A stretch of DNA of 64,000 nt from Chionoecetes opilio (lineage: Eukaryota > Arthropoda > Malacostraca > Decapoda > Majidae): the NCBI GenBank assembly GCA_016584305.1, contig JACEEZ010020550.1:48857-112856 (forward strand). Reading direction: 5' to 3'. Position numbers and translations under genes: made by a program. Positions 36,383-49,300 of the stretch are shown here, in pieces (position 1 is the stretch's first letter; the number at the start of each line of letters is the position of its first letter). Below the pieces are notes generated by a model. That model searched no databases and was not told the origin of the DNA. It worked only from the letters and a program-made list of their open reading frames with translations.

Positions 36383-37742
36383 GAAATATTGGTTAACAGT
36401 AATCCATCATATAACAAATGAATTTTGTTTTACGTGAAATATAGTTTTTCGTTGGAAAATTGCACAGATCCGATTGACACACTTACAATTAAAATTAATG
36501 ATCTTTACTTCAGTAAGAAACATTGAGGTACAGTATTGTCACAGCATGTCAGTAAATAAACATACTTCAAAATGACAATAAACATACTTCAAGCATAGAT
36601 GGAATTCGTTTTTCTTGTCCTCTGTCCTTGAAAATGAAGTCAAGATGAAAAATGAATAATTTGCTGTTGTCATCCTCCCATAACATTGCTGTTATGTAAG
36701 TTAAGTGAAAACAGGCTTCAAATAATGTACGCTATTATACTACACACTAAGCTATATATAAGTTCTGACTGGTGATCTTTATAATGGTGTAAATTTGATT
36801 TTATGCTTGAATAGAGTACAGGGTTATTAAGGTTCATTTTAAGCTGCTCTTTAGTTAATAACTATCAAACTACCCCAAAATTAAAAATGAACACGTGGCG
36901 TTCTGTGTCTGTCTCGACCCATGGTCATGTTTCCATATTTGGCAATGTGACTGTCTTACCTTGATTATAATTCACGCACACATAATCAATTTAGCCTAAA
37001 TGGAGGTGACATCTCGAAAGCACCTTGTCCCTGACGCTTGGTAAATCAAGGTTCTCCTCAGGAAGGCCCAACCTCTTGCCTCACGTGTTTGCTGGAAGCT
37101 TAGGATGCTTCTCCCTCACGTGGCATAACAAATATTTTGATAGCCCAAAACAGACCTACAATATCACAGAAGTGGAGGGGCAGGTTTCCAGTTTATGTGG
37201 TGGTTCTTGGGTGGTGTAATGTGAGGGGTGAGGGGTGGCACTGGCAGGCGGGGCGGTGTTAGAGCAGTTACTACTCGCCCTGCTTGCCATTATGTTGATG
37301 AGGCGCCTCGCTAACACCCTCATAAGAGTCTAGTTACATCTTGCTCTAGTTTCACGCGCTAATTGTCTTACCGGCGTGGCATCCTCGGCTGCGTTAATGG
37401 CGCTAATCATATGCTAACTTTATGAATGTAATTAGTTTTTGACAATTGCATTATTCATCCACCTCCTGTACATTGATTAGGCTTAAATATGGCGGGACAT
37501 TTGATCTAAGTTAGGATAAACATCGAAGTCATGAGTTCTATGAATTCATAGTTTTAATCATTCAGAGTGTTTGTCTTGATACACAATGCCACTCGTTGTA
37601 TTAATGGTTTAGTTATTCATTGTATTTTTACTATAAATACAGTCTTCAGGTTGATATCGTCCATGTATACTGTATGTAGTAATAATATGCTTGACTTGCG
37701 TGTGGGGACAAACTTGGTGATGAGGCGAGGTGACGGGGCTAG
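36383..37742. other. Anonymous AT-rich DNA
   Basis: Nothing recognised; the ORF at 37,025-37,219 is short and featureless. Confidence 0.4.
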
Positions 37743-37965
37743 GTTTTTTTTTTTTTTTTTTTTTTTTTTACGTTGGAACCTATAGCGCCTGTAGACTATT
37801 TTTTCTTTGGGGGTTAAGTTGGTTGGCCTGCACATTCTAGAGGGCTGTGATGGTTGGCCCTCGCCCGTGGTGGTGCATGCTGAATTTTTATAGTAACACC
37901 TGTAGTCTATAGGTGAAGATAGGTTCGAGATTAAGTACAACATAAGTACTGTGACGCGACCCACT
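37743..37965 (-). mobile_element. 5'-truncated SINE copy with A-tail, minus strand
   Basis: On the minus strand it matches the 3' body of the 1,850/33,383 SINE family (ACAGGTGTTACTATAAAAATTC, CCACCACGGGCGAGGGCC, ACAGGCGCTATAGG) and ends in an A-tail of about 27 nt (plus-strand T-run 37,743-37,769). The tRNA head is absent. Confidence 0.75.
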
Positions 37966-38424
37966 CACACACTTTCAATGGTTTTCACACATTACCTTGC
38001 TAAAGAAAACGAAAGCAAATATATACTAAATGCATAAGAATTGTATAATCGGATTATACAGTGGAAAACTTGACTGTGAAGTACACCACCAGACCACCCA
38101 GGCCACCCCAGACACCTGTTGAGCTTAACGACCAATGAATAGCACCGCAACCCTCCATGACATCAATAATCACGGACTAACCCATCACGCTCTCTTCGCT
38201 CCTATTCAATATATACATTTGAGTAACAGAAGGAGGCCGCGCAATGGCTGAAAACTGTTAAAATCCCAAGCTATTGTCACTCTTTGGAAACAAAGACAAA
38301 AAAAACGTAAAAGTTGTGGACATTTATACAGTGATTGCAAATGTTGGTGTACTGTTTTATAATTATTACAGTGTGTGTGATGACCTGTATGTATGGTTAT
38401 AATGCTTACTTTCGTAGTACATGT
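37966..38424. other. Anonymous DNA
   Basis: No feature recognised. Confidence 0.4.
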
Positions 38425-38431
38425 AGTAGTA

Positions 38432-38518
<87 letters not shown>

Positions 38519-38660
38519 CAGAGATAATAGTAAAAGTAGTAGTTGTAGTAACAGTAGTAGTAGTAGTATTGTTGGTAAATTCAGTGATAGTATTAGCATT
38601 GGTAGGTAATGTCAGTAGTACATAGTAGTAGTAATAGTGATTATAGTGGCAGAAGCAGCA
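38425..38660. repeat. (AGT)n microsatellite
   Basis: Near-pure AGT from about 38,425 to 38,518 and impure copies to about 38,660. Poly-Val and poly-Leu ORFs here are repeat-derived. Confidence 0.95.
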
Positions 38661-39039
38661 GCATTATTAATAACATCATCAGTAGCAGTATTGGTGCATA
38701 ATTTCAGTATACTAGTGGTCATAGTGGTATTAAATTTCACTCTCTTCGAGCCGTCTTACGTAACGTAAAACTCAGAAACCTGAGTTTCTGAGTCTGTCCA
38801 TCCTTTCGTATTTCTACTTTATCGACTACGAGCGTAAGGGAAGGTGTAACAGTGCGTATATTCCAAGCCCTCGGAAATGTGTGCCGCCTTGAACCGTAAA
38901 GCAGTGCGGCGCTCTCGTTTCTTACTTCTTCTAAACTACCTTAAAAAAAATGTAGTGAAGCTTTTTTCCAACTTTAATGCATTAAAAAATCAAAATAAAG
39001 TTGATCATCGTAAAACACCTAATTTTTCCGGAGCTCGAC
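38661..39039. other. Anonymous DNA with a small hairpin
   Basis: Contains a perfect 10-bp-stem hairpin ACTCAGAAAC-CTGA-GTTTCTGAGT at about 38,770-38,793. No gene. Confidence 0.5.
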
Positions 39040-39411
39040 GTGGCGCCTGTGATTTTTCCGTTTCTTTTCTTTCCGTTCCTAATTATCTTCTCAGTTTTCT
39101 CAGATCTTTTTCTTAATGGCATCCAACCTCGCAGCATTAGTGACTTCTTGAACCTCGCTAATACAAGGCTGCTCATTATTCTCCTCCTTCGCTACCTCCA
39201 CATTAAACCCTCCCAACTTTTTTTTCCTCCTTCTTTTTCCCCTCCTCAATCAAAGGGGGAAAAAGGGGAAGTTCACCAAAATCGGGTTTTTTTTGTATCT
39301 ATTTTGTGAAGCTTTAAGATTTTGACCCCTTCTACCCCTGACCTGATTCGCACCCTTCTTGTCTTTTTTTTTTACATTATCTCGGGGAAAACTGTGGTCT
39401 TGGCGTTTTTT

Positions 39412-39655
39412 CAGCGTGTTTTACCTCCGCCAACGAAGTTGGGGGGGTTTATGTTTCACCCCGATCGTCGTTGTCTGTCTTTTGTTATGTACGGGATTTC
39501 CAAAAAGTTACAATAGATTTGGCCCAAAACTCGGATACAAAGTCATTTAGTAAAAGGAAGACTGATTTAATTTTGGAGTAATCTATTGACAAGTGTTGCC
39601 TGGCACCAAATTGTGAATTTCGGCGGGGGCGCTCTACTGAGGGGCCCCCCCCCTG
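39412..39655. mobile_element. Conserved CCTCCGCCAACGAAGTTGG element, copy A
   Basis: Begins with TTACCTCCGCCAACGAAG and ends near GGCGGGGGCGCTCTACTG, the degraded form of a GGCGGAGGTATGCGCTC end. The ends are mutually inverted (ACCTCCGCC / GGCGGAGGT). It resembles a short element that I recall as widespread in marine animal genomes; class unknown (MITE-like). Confidence 0.55.
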
Positions 39656-39689
39656 TTTATGTAGGTTCATGCATATTTATGGTTTGTGT

Positions 39690-39830
39690 GCGAAAAGAGA
39701 GGAGAAGGAAGAAGAGGAGGAGAAGAAGAAAAGGAGAGAAGAAGGAAGAAGAGGAGAGGGAAGGAAAGGAAGGGGAGAGGGAAGGAGGAGAGAGAAGAGA
39801 GGAGAAGAAGAGGGGGAAGATTGGTTTTAA
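39690..39830. repeat. Purine (GA/GGA) tract, copy A
   Basis: Counterpart of the (GA)n tract at 45,955-46,122; internal pattern changed by indels. Confidence 0.85.
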
Positions 39831-39954
39831 AAAATTAGTTTACTGCATCCCCGTATTTTCTACTCCAGCCTTTTCAGCCCTGGCCATCCATTCTCCTCTT
39901 CCTCAACGACGCGCGTCTTGTCCCACCGGGGCTCCACTAACTTCACTCTCCTCT

Positions 39955-40067
39955 CCCCATATCCCACCCTTCCCCTCCTCCTCCACAACATCCATCTCCC
40001 CCCCCCCTCCTCCTCCCCCCCTCCTCCCCCTTCCTCCCCCTCCTCCCCCTCCTCCTCCCCTCCTCTA
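39955..40067. repeat. (CCT)n tract before the first LINE, copy A
   Basis: CCT/CCCCT-rich; the LINE sequence begins directly after it with CTAAAAAACACGAGCGG. Confidence 0.85.
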
Positions 40068-43000
40068 AAAAACACGAGCGGACGGCGGAGAGCATCACCT
40101 TAACCCCTTTCTTACTCCCCGAAACGCTGGCCCGCCCCCTTTTCCCCCGCAAATACTAACCCCAAAGAAAACTTAATAAAGCGCCCTTAAAACAGGGGCC
40201 CGTAGCGCCCCCCGGGTAAACCCTCCGAAAGGGTTTTAACCAAAACTATCAAGGACTTAATTTTCTCAAAATGCCAAAGCTTATTTTAAAGCAAACGAAT
40301 TTTTAGCTACGTTGTTCCCCAAAAGGAATATCGTCATATCACTGATTTTTGGTAAACAAAAGAAAACTTTTTGCTAAAATTTTTCCAGGCTAAAAGACAT
40401 TCCTAGATTGTCGCAGCAAAAAGCGGTGGGGTGTCATTCTTACATTAAAAAAATTTGCAAGCAATCGAAAAAAAAAAGAAAACAAGATCATTAGACTCAT
40501 TCCAAAAAATTGCTAACGGTAAATTGCTAACTATTGGACATTTTCGTCCCCCCAATCTAATGCGGAATAGATTGCCTCCTGTATGACGAGAAAAAAGTCT
40601 TTTGTGAACAATAAACGATACAATTTTTGGAGATTTTAACCTACCTCGTAAAAACGGGAAAAATATTTTGCTGATAAAAAAGGGATGCGATTGTTTGATA
40701 TGGTAACGAATATATTTAAACGTGGTCCGTCAGCCAAAAGGGATAATATATCCTAATTTGTTTTCACTCCCGACATTGATTGTTGATTACCGTATATGAG
40801 CTTTTGGGAAAACAGTGACACAGGCAACAATCGGCATAAATTGCAATTAGACTCACAGAAAATCGGTTACTATCCCAAATTTAATAAGCGATTTTACGAA
40901 GATCACAGGGTACTAAGGGAAGTTGAATGGTTGACCTCTAAAGGTAAAACCCGAAAACATATGTAAAGTATTCCCCTAAACTCAAATCGGTGGGGGGAAA
41001 AACCCTGTTCCCTGGTAAGAAAACGTTTGAATAACATAAACAGACCCGTTGGATGAAAAATGAATCCAGCAAAACATTGGGAGAAGCGCCGAGCGTATAA
41101 AATTTTCAATCGATCAAAAGCAAATGCGATTCGAGAATCATGCGTTTAAAAAACGTCCCGGGGCTCAAAAAGGACTAAAAAGTCTAAAAACCTTTTTAAA
41201 AAAAAAATTTCAAGGATCCAAACAAAACCCAAAAAATTCTTTTAATACTTCGAATAAAAAAACGTCAAAAAAAGTTTTGGGCCCCGAAAAATAAAAATAT
41301 ATCTTGGGAAAAATAAAAAGATATGGCGTTCGTACTCAAAGAAAAACTTTAATGCGGGATTTATTAAAGAGTCGAAACTCCTTACCAAAACCCGTAAACA
41401 GTATGCGGGGGTCGAAAAGGGGAAGCTTGTAAAAGGAGAAAACAGTAACGAATATCAAATATTTGCTGAAATGACCCAGCAAAAACCTGGGGTGGACGAA
41501 ATCTCGCCCCCGGACTACTTCGCGAATTCACAGTCCAAAATTTTGCTCCCTTAAAGTTTTTTTCAATAAATCGCTAAGGGCAAAAAGTTCCTAGTTGTGG
41601 AAATTACTAATTTACACCGAAATTTAAGAAAGGAGTAAGAGCCCCGCAAGTAAATTTCGCCCAATTTTGTCTAACTCCTGATTTTTAAACTATTTGAGAA
41701 AAAATTGCGGGGTAAAAGTGTCTTTTTTCCCATTAAATAACTCAAAACTAACTCCCAGCTGGTTTCGAAATAAAAGATCCTCTTAACAACCACTGGTTTT
41801 TTTTTTAAAGTCATTTTTTTCAAACTAGGGCAAAAAATTTCCCCCGGTATAATATACCTTGATTTTCAGAAAACCTTTGATACGTTCCCAAAAAGCGATG
41901 TTGCCAAGCTAAAGGGGACATGGCATAGGGAAACAAATTTTTTCATGGATTGGGATTGGGTTTCAAAACGTAAAAAACGGGTAGTATAAAAGGGGAGGCC
42001 TATTGGTTAGATGTTACTATTTGTGCCTCAGGGCTTCGGTCTTGGGTCCTACCTTTTTCTGATATATACAACGATCAGACGCAGACTTGTACCTAAAAAA
42101 CGAAATTTGCGATGACACCAAAATTGGCGTTTCATATCTAGAGAAAAACTGCAACTCATACAAAGTTCTCGACAATTACAATTTGGGGTATAATGCTATT
42201 AAAATTCAATTCCCATATAGTAAGTAATGTAATAGGGAACATAACCTCAAATATAACTATCAAAAGGAAAATAAATCGTTAAATGAAATACAGCAGGGAA
42301 AAAGGGTTTAGGTGTCATCATCGTAATATCTGAAAACCAGTCCGCAATTGCCTAGCTCCATAAAAAAGCAAATATGTTGGGCTTTATTAAACGTAAATTT
42401 TAACATAAAAATCCGAAATATGACACAAATTATCACATCCTTGGTTAGGCCGCACTTGGAATTCCGTTTAATTCTGATCGCCCTGTTTTTCGTAAAAGAT
42501 AACCCAAATTTGGAATAGTGCAGAAAAGGGAAACCAACAAATTTCCTCTCTGCGAAATTCATCTTTGAAAGAACTTTCGAAACTTAATATTTTTCCCTTA
42601 AAGGATCGTAGAATCCGGGGGATTTGATAGAAAACCCTTTTAAAAATCTTAAAAATTTTGATTAAATTTAAACAAAACCATTTGGCTTGCAAATCAAAGG
42701 GGCAACAAGAAAAAATGGGTTTAAACAAACGTCAACGTTGACACCGTCTCCGTAAAAATTATTTCAAAGTTAATCGTTGATCCATGGAAAAAGTTCCAGC
42801 AAAAGTTGCGGAGCCAGCACAATAACTACATTAAAAAAAAGACTTGACGCCACTGAAAGTAATGGGGTTTTTTGTATGCGATTTCGTATCTAGTCCCCCC
42901 TATCGATTTTTTTTGTGTAGTGGTTTTGTATTAGATTTTTCATATCCTACATTTGCCTAAAACTTTCCCTTTCCTATCCTCTTTTGAGACATGGTATTTT

Positions 43001-43105
43001 TTTCCAACTGTTTTCTTACAAAATATTGTAGTTATATATGTGTTCAGCAGATACCCCCACTATGGACCAATGGGCTCCTGGTTCTGTTATTCCTATGTAA
43101 TCCTA
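40068..43105 (+). pseudogene. CR1-like LINE, copy A1 (unpolished duplicate of the 46,393 LINE)
   Basis: Same element and same position in the block as the LINE at 46,393-49,620. Endonuclease remnants (40,300-40,900), a WMKNESSKTLGEAPSV-like linker (41,050), RT pieces with RYNIP (about 41,850) and the C-terminal region (42,400-42,860) are recognisable only by comparison, because indels occur every few tens of bases. The 3' end carries the family tail ATTCCTATGTAATCCTATG followed by (TCC)n. Frame damage here is probably dominated by read error and not by mutation. Confidence 0.75.
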
Positions 43106-43704
43106 TGTAAATCCTCCTGCTCCCCCGTATCTCCCGCTCCTCCGGCTGATGGGATCCTTCTCCCGGAGGATCCCACTCCCCTCTCCTCCCCTTTCTCCCT
43201 CAAAACCCCCCCCCCTCCCCCTCCAACCCCTCCCTCCACCCCCCCACCAAACCCCTCCTCTCCTCCTCCTCCTCCTCCCCTCCTCCTCCTCCTCCTCCTC
43301 CTCCTCCTCCCCTCCTCCCTCTTCCCTCTCCCCTCTCCTCCTCCTCCTCTCCTCCTCTTCCTCCTCCTCCACATCTAACTCCACCCCTTCCGCCTCCTCC
43401 CCTCCTTCCTCCTTTCTACTTCTTTTTTCCCCAAACCCTCCCTTTCCTCTTTCTTCCTCCTGCCTTCCTCCTCCTCCTCCCTCCTCCTCCCTCCTCCTCC
43501 CCCCTCCTTTCCTTTCCCCTCCTTCCCCCTCCTCTCTCCTCCTCCTCCTCCTCCTCCTCCTCCTCCCTTTCCCCCTCTTTCCTTCTCCTCCTCTTCCTCC
43601 TCTTCCTCCTTTTTTCCTCCAACCCTACCCTCCTCCCCACCCCTACCTCCTTCTCTCATCATCTCCTGCTCCTCCTTTCCCCTTGCTCCTTTTCCTCCTC
43701 CTCC
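43106..43704. repeat. (TCC)n tail tract, copy A (empty site)
   Basis: About 600 bp of TCC/CCT with non-repeat islands (for example ATCTAACTCCACCCC). Its left part equals 49,620-50,111 and its right part equals 52,399-52,554; in copy B a LINE sits between the two. Glu/Arg and Ser/Pro ORFs are artefacts. Confidence 0.9.
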
Positions 43705-45288
43705 TCCTCCACCTCCGTGGGGGTGGACATCTCGCCACGATTCTTCGCGAATGTCCACAGCAGCTTTCGCTCCCATTAAAGAAATTATTCTCTAAATCGC
43801 TAATGGACAAAAAATTTTCCCATATTTGAAATTAGCTAATGTTCACACGATATTCGAAAGAAGTAAGAGCCTGCAAGTAATATCGCCCAAATTTGTCCCC
43901 CAAAGTCCTTGATTGTTATTAACTATTTTAGAAAATATTGCGGATAAAATTGTCTTTTTCTCGATGAAATAACTTCAATACTAAACTCCCAGCATGGTTT
44001 CGAATAAATCCTGCTTAACAAACCTACTCGTTTTTTTTATGTCTTTTTCAAACTGGGACGCTTAAATTTCCTCGGATATATTCCTTGATTTTTTAAAACC
44101 TTCGATACTTCCCAATAAGGACTTTTGACCAAGCTAAGGCACATGGCTTAGGAGGCAAGTTATGTTCTGTTGGCGATTAGCTTTCAATCGTAAACAACGG
44201 GTAGTAATAATGCCAGGGATCTGATTGTTAGATGTTACTAGTTTTGGGGGGGCCTCAGGCTCGGGCTTGGTTCCTACTCTTTTTCTGATATATATCATAT
44301 CTGGCTCGAACTTTATCAAAAATTTCGAAATTTTGGGCTATGACACCAAAATTAGGCGGTAAAGCATATACTGAGAAAACTGCAACTCTTACAACGGTCT
44401 CGACAATATCAATTGGGTGATACAGGGCAATTAAATTAAATTCCGATAAATGTAAGTAAAGCATATAGGCAACGATAAACCTCAAAAATTAAATATCAAA
44501 TGCAAAAAAAATCGTTAACTGAAAAACAGCAGGAAAAGGATTTAAAATTTCTCATCAGTAATGATCTTAAACCATCCGCATTGCCTACCTGCCCGTAAAA
44601 GGGTAATATGATGTTGGTCTTCATTAAACGCAACTTGAAAAAAAACACCGAAAATAAAGACACAATTTACCATCCCTTGTTAGGGGCCCCCTTAGAATAT
44701 GCCGTTCAATTCTGGGCGCCCCCTTTTTTGTAAAAAGATCAAGCCAATTGGATCAGTGCAAAGAAGGCAAACCCAAACAAAATTTCCTCCCTGCGAAATT
44801 CATCTTAGAAGGAGGAAAAAAAATGCGGAAACCTTTTGTTTTCCTTAAAGGGTGTAGAAACTTGGGGACTTGATAGAACCTTTAAGATCCTAAAAGGGTT
44901 TTTATATCATTAAACAAGAAACCTATTGGGTTTTTCCTCAAGTGGCAACAAGAAAAAGCGGTTTAAAACTAACGGCCCAAAGTTTTATCCGACTCTGTAA
45001 AAAATATTTCAATGTTAAGTTTTTGATCGATGGAACAATTACCCAAATGTTTTCGAAGCCAGCACAAAAACACATTTAAAAAAAACTTGCGCGCACTGTA
45101 AAGTAAATGGGTATTGATATGCTCTGCAATTTTATTAATCCCCCCGGTCGTTGTGTTTTGTGGTAGTTGGGTTAGTATATTTCAATCCTATCATTCTTCA
45201 CTACAAACTTCCATGTTCCTACTTCTTTAGGGACATGGTTTTCATTTTCCCAAATGTTTTCTTAAGTAGTTGATAGTTTAGTGAAAAT
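43705..45288 (+). pseudogene. CR1-like LINE, copy A3 (unpolished duplicate of the 52,555 LINE)
   Basis: Starts at the same 5' truncation point (TCCGTGGGGGTGGAC) inside the same (TCC)n flank as 52,555. It shares variants with that copy against the other LINEs here: TAG in the WLSNRK position (GATTAGCTTTC), CTTTTGACC and GCCAGG. It is cut off by the N at 45,289 within the 3' trailer. Confidence 0.8.
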
Positions 45289-45289
45289 N
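45289..45289. other. Single N: assembly junction
   Basis: The only ambiguous base in the window. It lies exactly where copy A stops in the LINE 3' trailer and copy B starts at the beginning of the block. Confidence 0.9.
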
Positions 45290-45659
45290 CCCGGGCCAGT
45301 GGGGCCTGTGATTTTTCCGTTTTTTCTTTCGTTCTAATTATTCTAGTTTTTCAGATCTTTTCTTAGCATCCAACCTCGCAGCATTAGTGACTTCTTGAAC
45401 CTCGCTAATACAAGGCTGCTCATTATTCTCCTCCTTCGCTACCTCCACATTCAACTCCTCCGCAACTTTTTTTCCTCCTTCTCTTCCTCCTCCTCAAGTC
45501 AAAGGGAAAAAGGGAAGTTCATCCAATCTGGTTTGTTTGTATCGTATTTTGTGAAGCATTAAGATGTGTGACTCTTTCTACCCCGTGACCTGAGTTCGCA
45601 CCCTTCTTGTCTGTTTTTGTTTACATTATGCTCGTGGAAACTGTGGTCATTGGCGATTT

Positions 45660-45935
45660 TCAGCGTGATTACCTCCGCCAACGAAGTTGGAGGGGTTATG
45701 TTTTCACCCCGATCTGTCTGTCTGTCTGTCTGTTTGTTAGTGTACAGGATTTCTCGAAAAGTTACGAATAGATTTGGACCAAACTCGGTATACTAAGTCT
45801 ATTTAGTATAAGGAAGAACTGATTTAATTTTGGATGTAATCTATTGACAAGTGTTGCCATGGCAACCAATTGATGAAATATTCGGGCGGAGGTATGCGCT
45901 CTACTGCGGGGCCCCCCCCCCCTAGTTTATGTAGG
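45660..45935. mobile_element. Conserved CCTCCGCCAACGAAGTTGG element, copy B
   Basis: ATTACCTCCGCCAACGAAGTTGGAGG at the start (first 20 nt shown by the copy A entry), a (CTGT)n run at about 45,714-45,732, and the end CGGGCGGAGGTATGCGCTC. ACCTCCGCC at one end is inverted at the other. No ORF. It is the cleaner of the two copies in the duplicated block. Confidence 0.6.
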
Positions 45936-45954
45936 TGATCATGCATATTTAGTG

Positions 45955-46122
45955 TGTGTGTGTGCGAGAGAGAGAGAGAGGAGGAGAGAGAGAGAGATGA
46001 GAGAGAGAGAGGAGAGAGAAAGAGAGAGAGGAGGGGGAGAGGGGGAAAGTAGAGAGGAGAGAGAGAAGAGAGCCAGAGAGAGAGAGGGGAGAGAGAGGAG
46101 AGAGAGAGAGAGAGAGAGAGAT
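45955..46122. repeat. (GA)n microsatellite
   Basis: Short (GT)n then GA-rich tract; copy B counterpart of 39,690-39,830. Confidence 0.93.
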
Positions 46123-46269
46123 TGGCTTTATAAAATTATGATACACTGCATCCCCGCTATCTTCTACTCCAGCCTGTTCAGCCTCGGCCATCCATTCATC
46201 CCTCTTCCTCAACGACGCGCGTCTTGTCCCGACCGAGGAGCTCCACTAACTTCACTCTCCTGCTCCACC
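46123..46269. other. Spacer before the (CCT)n tract
   Basis: Unique sequence shared with copy A (39,835-39,955); nothing recognised. Confidence 0.4.
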
Positions 46270-46392
46270 ATATCCATCATCCCTTCTCCTCCTCCTCCAC
46301 AACATCCATCATCCCTCCTCCTCCTCCTCCTCCTCCTCCTCCTCCTCCTCCTCCCCCTCCTCCTCCTCCTCCTCCTCCTCTCCTCCTCCTCT
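46270..46392. repeat. (CCT)n tract before the first LINE, copy B
   Basis: CCT repeat running directly into LINE sequence at CTAAAAAACGACGAGCGG. Confidence 0.9.
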
Positions 46393-49300
46393 AAAAAACG
46401 ACGAGCGGACGGCGGTAGCAGCATCACCTTAACCCCTTCTTACCCCACAGCAACGCTGGGTCACGTCCCGTTTCCGCAAATACTAATCAAAGTAACTTAA
46501 TCAAGCGCCCTGTAACAGCGGACCGTAGACGCCCTGCCGGTAAACCCTCACGCAAGGTTACCAAAACTATCAAGGAACTTAAATTACTCTACACAAATGC
46601 CAGAAGCATTATTTTAAAGTGTAACGAATTATTAGCATACGTTGTTTTCCGAAACGCCAGATATCGTCAGTATCACTGAGAGTTGGATCAACACAAAAGA
46701 TAAACATTTATTAGCTGAAATAGCTATTCCAGGCTATAAGACATTCCTAATTGTCGCACGCATAAGCAGTGGAGGGTGTCATTCTTTACATTAAAGAAAA
46801 TTTGCAAGCAATCGAAATCGATAAAGTAAACAAAGATCATTATGACTCAGTCTACGCAAAGATTAAGCTAAACGGTAAATTGCTAACTTTTGGGGACAAT
46901 ATATCGTCCTCCCAAAATCTAATGCGGAAAGTTTTGCCTCCTGTATGACGAGTTTAAAGTCAGTTGTGAACAATAATAACGATACAATTATTTGGGGAGT
47001 TTTTAAAACCTACCTCGTATAAACTGGAAAAATAATTTTGCTGATAAGAAGGTATGCGATTGCTTGATATGGTGAACGAAGTATTTTTAAATCAGGTGGT
47101 CCGTCAGCCTACAAGGGATAATAGTATCCTAGATTTAGTTTTCACTACCGACATTGATCTGATTGATTACTGCGATATAGGTGAGCATTTGGCAAACAGT
47201 GATCACAGGCTAATCAGATGCGGCATAAATTGCAATGAAAGACATCACGAAAATCGGTTACTAGTCCCAAATTATAATAAAGCAGATTTCACGAAGATCA
47301 GCAGGGTACTAAGGGAAGTTGAATGATTGCCCTACTAATGGTAAAAACGCCGAAAAACATATGTAATGTATTCACAAATAAACTCAAATCGGTGGGGGAA
47401 AAAACATGTTCCCATGGTAAGAAAACGTTTGAATAACATAAACAGACCCATTTTGGATGAATAATGAGATCCAGCAAATCATTGGCAGAAAGCGCCGAGC
47501 GAAATAAAGTTTACAATCGATCAAATGCAGACTGCGTTTCCCTAGAGAATACAATGACGTAAAACGTCGCTGAAAGGACTAATAAAGTCTAAAAACCGTG
47601 TGTATGAAGAAAAAATTTTGCAAAGGAATCCAAATAAAAACCCGAAAAGGTTCTTTCAATACGTTCGAAGTAAGAAAAACGTCAAAACAAGTATTGGGCA
47701 ACTGAAAGATAATAAAAATATCTTGGTAAATGATAAAAAGAGTATGGCGTTCGTACTCAATGAATACTTTAATGCGGTATTTATTAAAGAAGTGGGAAAC
47801 TCCATTACCAGAACCAGTAAACATGGATGGGGGACTCGAAAGGGATAGACTGGTAATAGGAGAGATAACAGTAAAACGAAATATCAAAGTATTTGCTGAA
47901 ACTTGACCCAGCAAAATCCGTGGGGGTGGCCCGAAATCTCGCCGCGACTACTCGCGAATGTCACAGTCAACTTTCGCTCCCATTAAAGTTATTTTCAATA
48001 AATCGCTAAGGGACAAAAATGTTCCTAGTATGTGGAAATTAGCTAATGTTACACCGATATTCAAGAAAGGGAGTAAGAGCCTCGCAAGTAATTATCGCCC
48101 AATTAGTCTAACGTCCGTGATTGTTAAACTATTTGGAAAATATTGCGGGATAAAATAGTGTCTTTTCTCGATGAAAATACTCAATACTAACCCCCAGGAT
48201 GGATTTCGAAATAAGAGATCCTGCTTAACAAACCTACTGGATTTTTTTTAATGTCATTTATTCAAACTAGGACGCTAAAATTCCCTCGGATATAATATAC
48301 CTTGATTTTCAGAAAACCTTCGATACAGTTCCCAATAAGCGACTGTTGACCAAGCTAAGGGCACATGGCATAGGAGGGGCAATTATGTTCATGGTTTGGG
48401 CGATTGGCTTTCAAATCGAAAAAACGGGTAGTAATAAATGGTGAGGCATCTGATTGGTTAGATGTTACTAGTGTGGTGCCTCAGGGCTCGGTCATGGGTC
48501 CTACTCTTTTTCTGATATATATCAACGATCTAGACTGCAGACTTGTACCTAAAATATCGAAATTTGCAGATGACACCAAATTAGGCGGTAAAGCATATAC
48601 TAGAGAAAACTGCGAACTCATACAAAGTAATCTCGACAAATTATCAGATTGGAGTGATAAATGGCTATTAAAATTCAATTCCGATATATGTAAAGTAATG
48701 TATATAGGCAACGATAACCTCAAATATAACTATCAAATGCAAATAAATCGTTAACTGAAGTACAGCAGGAAAAGATTTAGGTGTCATCATCAGTAATGAT
48801 CTAAAAACCCCAGTCCGCATCCCCTACTGCAGTATAAAAGCAATATATGTTGGGCTTTATTAAACGTAACTTTGAACATAAAACTCCGAAAGAAATGACA
48901 CAATTATACACTCCTTGGTTGGGCCCCGCATTTGGGAATATGCCGTTTCAATTCTGATCGCCCTGTTTCGTAAAAGATCAACCCAAAATTGGAATCAGTG
49001 CAAAGAAGAGCAACCAAACAAATTCCATCTCGGGCGAAATTCATCTTATGAAGAGAGACTGCGGAAACTTAATATGTTTTCCTTAAAGGATCGTACAATC
49101 CGTGGGGATTTGATAGAAACCTTTAAGATCTTAAAAGGTTTTGATGTCATTAATCAAGATAACCTATTCGAGCTTGAAACTCAAGTGACAACAAGAAATA
49201 ATGGTTTAAACTAAAACGGTCAACGTTGCATCACCGATCTCCGTAAAAATTATTTCAATGTTAGAGTCTTTTGATCGATGGAACAATTTTCCCAGCAAAG

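Larger units (their letters stand above)
39040..45288. repeat. Duplicated block, copy A (low sequence quality)
   Basis: Collinear with 45,300-54,190 from the shared GCCTGTGATTTTTCCG onward. Both run through a conserved 270-bp repeat, a purine tract, a (CCT)n tract, a first LINE, a (TCC)n tail and a further LINE. Copy A has a far higher rate of 1-2 base indels and homopolymer changes, stops at an N, and lacks the LINE found at 50,112-52,398 in copy B. Confidence 0.88.

Noticed and set aside
38335..38625. Poly-Val ORF
   Set aside because: Encoded by (AGT)n.
43093..43829. Glu/Arg- and Ser/Pro-rich ORFs (also 49,455-50,112)
   Set aside because: Encoded by the (TCC)n tails of LINEs.
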